A DNA stretch of 10,350 nt from Promethearchaeota archaeon (GTDB taxonomy: Archaea > Asgardarchaeota > Lokiarchaeia > Sigyniarchaeales > SOKP01), in contig JAUWZR010000072.1 in NCBI GenBank assembly GCA_030615235.1, positions 1 to 10,350 of the forward strand, read 5' to 3'. The notes beneath the pieces are model-generated. The model was not told the DNA's origin, did no database searches, and saw only the letters and a list, made by a program, of their open reading frames with translations. The position numbers and the translations under genes were made by a program. Positions 5,930 to 10,350 of this stretch are shown here, in pieces. Numbering within the stretch: position 1 is the stretch's first letter; each line of letters begins with the position of its first letter.

Positions 5930-6078
5930 TATATAATTAGAAATTTCTAACTTATTAAAATTTTTTGATGAAATGATATAAGCCAATTTTTTAAAAGAGG
6001 TTTTTTATTAACTGATAAATCCATAAAACGCAAACATTTAAATGTATGATTTTAATTATAGGAATTAAGGAATTGAAC

Positions 6079-6086
6079 TTTATATG
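6079..6086 (+). promoter_or_regulatory. TATA box of the TFB gene
   Basis: TTTATATG is centred about 27 bases upstream of ATG 6110, the spacing expected if transcription starts at or near the start codon. No Shine-Dalgarno is present. This supports ATG 6110 rather than TTG 6098, which would be only about 15 bases from the box. Confidence 0.55.
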
Positions 6087-6109
6087 GGTATAAGTAATTG
6101 GATCTTTCA

Positions 6110-7027
6110 ATGCCTCAAAATAATTTAAATTTATGCCCAGAATGTGGGAATGGAAATCTAATTTCTGATAACGCAAGGGGCGAAATAGTCTGTAATGTAT
6201 GTGGTTTAGTTTTAAGCCAAAAACTTATTGATTCTGGTCCAGAATGGAGAGCTTTTTCCTCAGAAGAAGCAAATAAAAAAGCTAGAGTAGGAGCACCAAC
6301 AACATTAACTCTTCATGATAAAGGACTAAGTACTATGATTGGTTGGAAAAATAAAGACGCTTTTGGTAAGAGTATAAGCCCTAAAATGAAAGCCGAAGTC
6401 TATCGATTGAGAAAATGGCATGTCCGAACGAGAACTAACAAATCAATAGATAGGAATTTAGCTTACGCAATGAACGAGTTAGATCGATTTTCTTCGCAAT
6501 TGAATGTGTCAAGAGAATTAAAAGAATCTGCAGCTCACATCTATAGAAAAATGGCCCATAAGAATCTTATACGTGGAAGATCAATTGAAGCAATGTTGAT
6601 AGCATCTATTTATTTATCATGCAGATTAAATAATATCCCTAAGACTCTCGATGATTTTACCGAGTTTGCTTTAGTTGATAAAAAAAAAATAGCTCGATGT
6701 TATAGGTTAATTTTAAGTGAATTGAAGGTAAATATTCAAGTTTCTTCACCGATTAATTTTATTCCTCGTTTTTGTGCTGAATTAAATCTTTCGGGTAGAA
6801 CTCAAAACCGAGCTGCGGAATTATTAAAATTAGCTAAAAAATATCACTTAACTGTTGGAAAAGCACCAACAGGTCTAGCTGGGGCTGCGTTATATGTTGC
6901 AGCAATACAGGAAGGAGAAAGGAGGACTCAAAAAGAAATTTCGCTAGCTGCTGGTGTTACCGAAGCTACTATTAGGAACAGGTATAAGGAAATAGTAAAT
7001 CACTTAAGGTTTGACTTAAATCCATAA
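6110..7027 (+). CDS. tfb: Transcription initiation factor TFB (TFIIB homologue)
   Basis: TFB binds the TBP-TATA complex and recruits RNA polymerase in archaea. The 305-aa protein has the N-terminal zinc ribbon (Cys9, Cys12, Cys28, Cys31), a B-reader/linker region with DSGPEWRAFSSEE and RVGAPTTLTLHDKGLSTMIGW, and two cyclin-like repeats (about 105-195 and 200-300). The second repeat ends in a helix-turn-helix with TQKEISLAAGVTEATIRNRY, the part that reads the BRE element. Length and domain order are those of a full archaeal TFB; nothing is missing. The TATA box at 6079-6086 favours ATG 6110 over the in-frame TTG at 6098. The gene diverges from the zinc-finger gene and converges on rpoP. Archaea often have several TFBs, so this may not be the only copy. 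Confidence 0.97.
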   Translation: MPQNNLNLCPECGNGNLISDNARGEIVCNVCGLVLSQKLIDSGPEWRAFSSEEANKKARVGAPTTLTLHDKGLSTMIGWKNKDAFGKSISPKMKAEVYRLRKWHVRTRTNKSIDRNLAYAMNELDRFSSQLNVSRELKESAAHIYRKMAHKNLIRGRSIEAMLIASIYLSCRLNNIPKTLDDFTEFALVDKKKIARCYRLILSELKVNIQVSSPINFIPRFCAELNLSGRTQNRAAELLKLAKKYHLTVGKAPTGLAGAALYVAAIQEGERRTQKEISLAAGVTEATIRNRYKEIVNHLRFDLNP

Positions 7028-7067
7028 AGAGCATTGAAAATGAGATAGCAATAAAATTAACAAAAAA

Positions 7068-7217
7068 TTAGCGAATTTTAATCCGTTTTATTACATCAGG
7101 GCGTTTTTTGTATAATATACGAAATCCACAGTGAGAACATTTTATCCCTGGAAGTGCGTTTAATTCTTTTTTAGAGACTTCTTTTCCGCAGCTTTTTCGA
7201 GCGCAAATGTAATTCAT
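7068..7217 (-). CDS. rpoP: DNA-directed RNA polymerase subunit P (Rpb12 homologue)
   Basis: I read this 49-codon gene by translating 7217 to 7068 on the minus strand. RpoP is the small zinc subunit of archaeal RNA polymerase, matching eukaryotic Rpb12, and helps hold the Rpo3/Rpo10 assembly platform. The protein starts MNYICARKSCGKEV, has a second knuckle KCSHCGFRILYKKRP and ends in the basic tail VIKRIKIR, as the family does. Zinc ligands would be Cys5, Cys10, Cys27 and Cys30. The first knuckle is C-x4-C instead of the usual C-x2-C. ATG 7217 has no Shine-Dalgarno. It lies 99 bp after the PAC2 gene on the same strand and its stop is 40 bp from the convergent TFB stop. The length (49 aa) is normal for this subunit. 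Confidence 0.92.
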   Translation of the reverse strand: MNYICARKSCGKEVSKKELNALPGIKCSHCGFRILYKKRPDVIKRIKIR

Positions 7218-7316
7218 AAGTTTTAAAATTAATTAAGGTTAAAAAATTTTTCGCAAATAATTAAAAATGTTGTAAAAATTCCCTAAAATATAGAATTTGT
7301 TAAGAAAATAAAAGGA

Positions 7317-8132
7317 TTATATGTATAATGACTTTCTCTTATCCTCAGTATCAACAAACTGAAATGTATTTAAATCTTTTTCTAATTGGTCTCTTTTGTT
7401 TTGTAGACTTTTAGTTATATCCTCTATATTATCAAGTGAATATTTCTTTTTAATTGGTAAAGTGAATGATTTCTTAAGCATCTCCAAAAGTGTTATTGAC
7501 GCCTTTAAATCAGTTATATCTTCATTTACCATAGCAATGTTATCTGTTTCTGCTAAAAGAACTATTCCGTCTAAATTAAACCGTGCTTTTGCTAGTGTAG
7601 GGATTAGCCCATTAGCACCGATAATTACGCCTTTTTGAATCTTATTACAATTGGTTTTAGCAAGAAATTTTTCTAACAACTCTCGGTTTGTCGAACTTAC
7701 ATATATTTTAGGAATTTTTGTATTGATTTTACGACTATTTACTGGATAAGCTCCTAGGGCTATTATCAACTTAATTTTACATTGAAATATAATTTCCGAA
7801 AGGAAATTTGAAATTCTATAGATTCCTTTAGGTGTTAAACTCTGAGCGTCCGCAGTGATTAAAAAAATGTCTCTTTTTTGTTCAGGATCTTTCCAAAATA
7901 AAATCTCTGCTTTAGGGGCGGATAGCAAACTATCATCCACTATAGCTCCTGCTGGATAATCATCAAATATAAAATCCATTAAGTTTTTAGCGTCTAATTG
8001 GCCTATTAAAGAATCAATCGCAAATTTTCCGACATCAGCTATTCCTGGCATACCTAAAATACATATTGGATCATTAAAATCTTCCTCGTTAAAATCAAAA
8101 TGTTTAATTATCCTTATCCCAGACTCTGTCAT
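7317..8132 (-). CDS. PAC2-family proteasome assembly chaperone (PbaB-like), HbYX tail
   Basis: Archaeal PAC2-family proteins PbaA and PbaB are related to eukaryotic Pba1/Pba2 (PSMG1/2), which dock on the alpha ring of the 20S proteasome during assembly. The 271-aa protein has the typical opening PICILGMPGIADVGKFA (22-38), a middle with SLTPKGIYRISNFL, and IIGANGLIPTLAKARFNLDGIVLLAET, a family signature. It ends in a charged helical tail (about 235-265). The last three residues are Leu-Tyr-Ile, a hydrophobic-Tyr-any (HbYX) motif, the C-terminal key by which such chaperones and proteasomal ATPases insert between alpha subunits. ATG 8132 has no clear Shine-Dalgarno. rpoP lies downstream on the same strand. 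No proteasome subunit lies in the window. PbaA rather than PbaB remains possible. Confidence 0.88.
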   Translation of the reverse strand: MTESGIRIIKHFDFNEEDFNDPICILGMPGIADVGKFAIDSLIGQLDAKNLMDFIFDDYPAGAIVDDSLLSAPKAEILFWKDPEQKRDIFLITADAQSLTPKGIYRISNFLSEIIFQCKIKLIIALGAYPVNSRKINTKIPKIYVSSTNRELLEKFLAKTNCNKIQKGVIIGANGLIPTLAKARFNLDGIVLLAETDNIAMVNEDITDLKASITLLEMLKKSFTLPIKKKYSLDNIEDITKSLQNKRDQLEKDLNTFQFVDTEDKRKSLYI

Positions 8133-8332
8133 TTTTTTAGCTTAACTATTATTATATGATAGAATAAGAATCTTTTTTATGTCTTTAAAATCAATGTGTT
8201 ATCCTAATAGACACAACATTTACCGTAAAAGTAATATATTCATAATATCACAAAAATTTTATTTTCTAAAGTATCATTAGATGTATCGGATTTTTTACCG
8301 ACAATATTAATTTTTTTTTAAATCCTTTAGAA
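8133..8332. promoter_or_regulatory. Divergent intergenic region with weak inverted repeats
   Basis: This 200-bp gap separates the divergent PAC2 and YkgJ genes and should hold both promoters. Two weak inverted repeats are visible: TGTGT (8195-8199) with ACACA (8211-8215), and TCGG (8286-8289) with CCGA (8298-8301) around a T-run. A nine-T run lies at 8311-8319, just before the YkgJ start. A 33-codon open frame starting at 8179 has no recognisable features and is not called. Confidence 0.35.
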
Positions 8333-8941
8333 GTGACCAAGCTAAACTATGCATGTCTGAAATGCGGAAAATGTTGTTTTAAACTCAACCTTTCTAATGC
8401 AGATTATATAAAAAGAATTCCATTGTACCCCGAAGAGGCGAATCTCTTAATCGAAATAGCCAAAAAACGAGGAATTACTTTTAAGGTTATAGAAGACTTA
8501 ATTTTTCCTGATATATTAAATAAAAAAATATTAATTGTGACATACAAAATATTATTCGACAAAAATACTAATGGATGCCCTTTCTATGATAACAATCATG
8601 GTTGTACAGTTCATGATACAAAACCATTAGCATGCAAAGCATATCCTTTGGCTTTAAAACAAGTAGATGCTTTTAATTTTCAAATTAGCATTGATCCATT
8701 ATGCTATTATGTAAATAACCACTATGACCTATTAAAAAATGCTAGTTTTTCGACTATGAAAGAAATTTTTAAAAACGAATATCCAAATGCTCAAAACCAT
8801 TTAATAAAAAATAAAAATTTAATGTTGAAAATTAAGCAACTTGAATTTAAAAACAAAATTAAGATAACTAGACAAATAAGTTTAGAAGATTTCAATAAAT
8901 ATTTGAAAGAATGGGAAAGGGAAGAATTAACTACGAAATAA
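8333..8941 (+). CDS. YkgJ-family cysteine-cluster protein
   Basis: The 202-aa protein has the CxxCxxCC cluster that defines the YkgJ (zinc/iron-chelating) family: Cys8, Cys11, Cys14, Cys15 in ACLKCGKCC. The second part of the signature follows in the middle, a CPFY segment, then GCTVHDTKPLACKAYPL, which supplies further Cys and His ligands. Metal binding, probably Fe or Zn, is inferred from the family; no reaction is established for most members. The C-terminal third is Lys-rich and helical. The start is GTG 8333, eight codons before the first Cys; no ATG is available nearby and no Shine-Dalgarno is seen, so a leaderless transcript is possible. The stop is 15 bp from the ThiI-like ATG, so the two are very likely one operon. 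Confidence 0.82.
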   Translation: MTKLNYACLKCGKCCFKLNLSNADYIKRIPLYPEEANLLIEIAKKRGITFKVIEDLIFPDILNKKILIVTYKILFDKNTNGCPFYDNNHGCTVHDTKPLACKAYPLALKQVDAFNFQISIDPLCYYVNNHYDLLKNASFSTMKEIFKNEYPNAQNHLIKNKNLMLKIKQLEFKNKIKITRQISLEDFNKYLKEWEREELTTK

Positions 8942-8956
8942 TAATTGAGTCTCATT

Positions 8957-9592
8957 ATGAAAAAATTTATATCTTTACTCTCCGGAGGTTTGGATAGTCC
9001 AATAGCAGCATTTTTAATGATAAGGAAAAATTTTGTTCCTACCTTTTTGTCTTTTTTAACAGCAGACGATGTAGATAATTCTATGAAGAAAAAAATTATT
9101 AAGATTATTACTATCCTAAAAAAATATGTAGATTCCGAAGTTGTCGTCTATTTTATTTATCACGACAACAACTTAGACGTTTTTAAAGAATTCTGCGACC
9201 GAAAGTTAACATGTGTTTTATGCAAACGATTAATGCTAAGAATAGCTAAGAAATTAGGAGAATTATTTCAAACTAATATAATAGTAACTGGTGATATTTT
9301 AGGAGAACAAGCAAGTCAAACTCTAGACAATTTATATGCCTATAATAACATTATCTCTGGTTGCATAATGTTAAGGCCGTTAATAGGATGCGATAAACAA
9401 GAAGTAATCGATTTAAACAAGCGAATAAGGACCTATAAAACCTCTTCTGAACCCTCAGCAGGATGCAATTTTAATCCTCAATACCCTGAAACTCATGCGA
9501 AACTTGATGAAGTCCTCAATTCAGAAAAAAGAGTAAATATCAAGGCGTTGATCATGAAATCGATTAAGAATGCAGATATTTTAAAATTTTAA
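8957..9592 (+). CDS. ThiI-like PP-loop sulfurtransferase without THUMP domain
   Basis: The 211-aa protein matches the adenylating PP-loop domain of ThiI, which makes 4-thiouridine at position 8 of tRNA and in some organisms supplies sulfur for thiamine. Visible motifs are SGGLDSP (9-15, pyrophosphate loop), CVLCKRLMLRIA (86-97), VTGDILGEQASQTLDNL (110-126) and LRPLIGCDKQEVI (139-151). The NFLD and THUMP domains that place full ThiI on tRNA are absent, as is the rhodanese domain. Cys86, Cys89 and Cys170 match the CxxC-plus-one arrangement reported for archaeal ThiI with an Fe-S cluster. The frame opens at TTG 8945, but ATG 8957 starts right at the first strand before the P-loop, so it is preferred. 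It follows the YkgJ gene by 15 bp and overlaps the convergent SWIM gene by 12 bp. Confidence 0.82.
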   Translation: MKKFISLLSGGLDSPIAAFLMIRKNFVPTFLSFLTADDVDNSMKKKIIKIITILKKYVDSEVVVYFIYHDNNLDVFKEFCDRKLTCVLCKRLMLRIAKKLGELFQTNIIVTGDILGEQASQTLDNLYAYNNIISGCIMLRPLIGCDKQEVIDLNKRIRTYKTSSEPSAGCNFNPQYPETHAKLDEVLNSEKRVNIKALIMKSIKNADILKF

Positions 9593-9973
9593 ATCTAAAT
9601 CATCAATGAATTCATTAAATTCATCATCTTCTAGTTCAGATTCTCTAAAATCAGGCAAATTTTCACAGATTACTTGAGCCAATAAATGTTTACAAAACGA
9701 TCTTCTTCTTTGTATTACTACGGCTTTATAAAAGTCTTGGCAAGAACAGTACAATTTTGGATATAATAAATATTCATCATTTTCTCCCAAAGCTATCCAA
9801 ACAACTCTCCTCGAAGGGTTAAAGGTATATTTTGTTATACCTCTTTTTATAACTTTTATTACCTTGTTGACTTTATCAGGAAAAGTACTATTTATGAAAT
9901 TCAACAATTCTTCATCAATAACGCCTTTCTTTTCAGCCATCAAAGATATATCAAATAATAAATCTTTTGACAT
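9581..9973 (-). CDS. SWIM zinc-finger protein, SWS1/ZSWIM7-like
   Basis: The 130-aa protein has one SWIM zinc finger, Cys76-x-Cys78-x15-Cys94-x-His96, as YCSCQDFYK followed by SFCKHLLAQ. It is preceded by an N-terminal helical part and a small sheet with RRVVWIALG.N.EYLLYP. From memory this order and length match human SWS1/ZSWIM7 (about 140 aa) and yeast Shu2, including the GRRVYQVLG and CSCPAF..LCKHLLA stretches. In eukaryotes these proteins work with Rad51 paralogues in homologous recombination, and archaeal homologues have been described, so a role with RadA or a RadA paralogue is the likely inference. The acidic C-terminus (residues 113-128) is an addition. ATG 9973 is followed by an intact frame. 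The 3' end overlaps the ThiI-like gene by 12 bp on the opposite strand. Confidence 0.82.
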   Translation of the reverse strand: MSKDLLFDISLMAEKKGVIDEELLNFINSTFPDKVNKVIKVIKRGITKYTFNPSRRVVWIALGENDEYLLYPKLYCSCQDFYKAVVIQRRRSFCKHLLAQVICENLPDFRESELEDDEFNEFIDDLDLKF

Positions 9974-10022
9974 TTGATTATCATATATTAATTATAATTG
10001 ATAAATAAAAAGGATCTTAAGA

Positions 10023-10350
10023 TTGAACCATATTTTATATTTTCCAACAAGATATTTTCCTGCCATTTCGGGTGCAGAATTTTACATCCAAAGCATAGCA
10101 GAAATTATGAATTCGAAATACAAATTTACACTTGATGTTTACACTTCTACAGCAATTGATTTTAATGCTTTAAGGGAACCTAATGGTAGAATTATAAGCA
10201 TCGGAGAAAAATTCTACGATCACGTAAACGGTTTAAAAATTACGCGATTTCCAGTTAAATACAAGGTTACTTTAGAAGATAAACTTAAATTTATAAAGAA
10301 AATAACATCGTACAACGATTTGGGATTATCTGACGAGTGTTTGACAGAAT
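10023..10350 (+). CDS. Glycosyltransferase, GT4-like (N-terminal part)
   Basis: Only the first 109 codons lie in the window; the gene runs off the right edge. The N-terminus reads ILYFPTRYFPAISGAEFY, the opening strand and acceptor-side loop typical of GT-B glycosyltransferases of family 4, with the small-residue SGAE turn, followed by a helix (IQSIAEIM) and the strand TLDVYTS. The C-terminal nucleotide-sugar domain, with the EX7E motif, is out of view, so donor and product are unknown. The start is taken as TTG 10023; AAGGA lies about eight bases upstream and an in-frame stop lies seven codons upstream. It diverges from the SWIM gene across 49 bp. A role in N-glycan or surface polysaccharide synthesis is a general inference for this family. 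Confidence 0.75.
   Translation, partial: MNHILYFPTRYFPAISGAEFYIQSIAEIMNSKYKFTLDVYTSTAIDFNALREPNGRIISIGEKFYDHVNGLKITRFPVKYKVTLEDKLKFIKKITSYNDLGLSDECLTE

Noticed and set aside
5930..5986. A 19-residue extension of the zinc-finger protein from TTG 5986.
   Set aside because: There is no Shine-Dalgarno and no recognisable motif, and ATG 5929 has a better-placed AT-rich promoter box.
5966..6015. TGATGA (5966-5971) and CTGA (6012-6015) on the plus strand, spaced as C and D boxes of a guide RNA.
   Set aside because: There is no convincing terminal stem and no internal C' or D' box, and the span covers the promoter region between two divergent genes.
8179..8280. A 33-codon plus-strand frame upstream of the YkgJ gene.
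   Set aside because: It has no Shine-Dalgarno, no motif and no coding-like composition, and lies in a region that must hold two promoters.

Overview
The window is AT-rich and archaeal. It encodes TFB, RNA polymerase subunit P, archaeal-type UMP kinase, pantoate kinase, a PAC2-family proteasome chaperone and an intron-bearing tRNA-Leu. A roadblock-like protein, several small zinc-ribbon membrane proteins, a ZSWIM7/SWS1-like SWIM protein and very short spacers point to an Asgard archaeon, perhaps Lokiarchaeia-like. That placement is inference; no marker gene was compared. All genes look like chromosomal housekeeping or accessory genes. I see no insertion sequence, CRISPR array or phage module.

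Layout. Positions 1-209 hold no gene I can support. Pantoate kinase (210-1175, minus) and UMP kinase (1242-1949, plus) diverge from a shared AT-rich promoter. Next come a zinc-ribbon membrane protein (2031-2261) and tRNA-Leu(CAA) (2336-2454), whose 36-nt intron sits at a non-canonical site. On the minus strand, a class I aldolase of the FbaB/ADH-synthase family (2914-3717, apparently with an ATT start) is followed by a 117-aa protein (2525-2878) that resembles the eukaryotic proteasome chaperones PAC3/PAC4. A second zinc-ribbon membrane protein lies at 3831-4055. Three minus-strand genes follow: a zinc-finger protein (5459-5929), a roadblock-like protein (4746-5354) and a Lys-rich protein with an unfamiliar C-terminal domain (4155-4661). 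TFB (6110-7027, plus) converges on rpoP (7068-7217, minus), a 49-codon gene that is easily missed. Upstream of rpoP is a PbaB-like PAC2 protein (7317-8132, minus) with a C-terminal HbYX motif. The right end has a YkgJ-type Cys-cluster protein (8333-8941) and a THUMP-less ThiI-like PP-loop protein (8957-9592) as a pair, a convergent SWS1-like SWIM protein (9581-9973, minus), and the start of a GT4 glycosyltransferase (10023 to the edge).

How the genes fit together. Pantoate kinase and UMP kinase serve CoA and pyrimidine nucleotide synthesis, and the aldolase serves sugar or aromatic precursor metabolism. TFB and RpoP are core transcription. The PAC2 protein, and possibly the 117-aa protein, would assist 20S proteasome assembly; if so, this archaeon would carry counterparts of both eukaryotic chaperone pairs, Pba1/2 and Pba3/4. 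YkgJ plus ThiI-like suggests a metal- or sulfur-dependent tRNA or cofactor thiolation pair. Six start codons were moved from the longest open frame using Shine-Dalgarno, TATA or family evidence, as stated in the entries.
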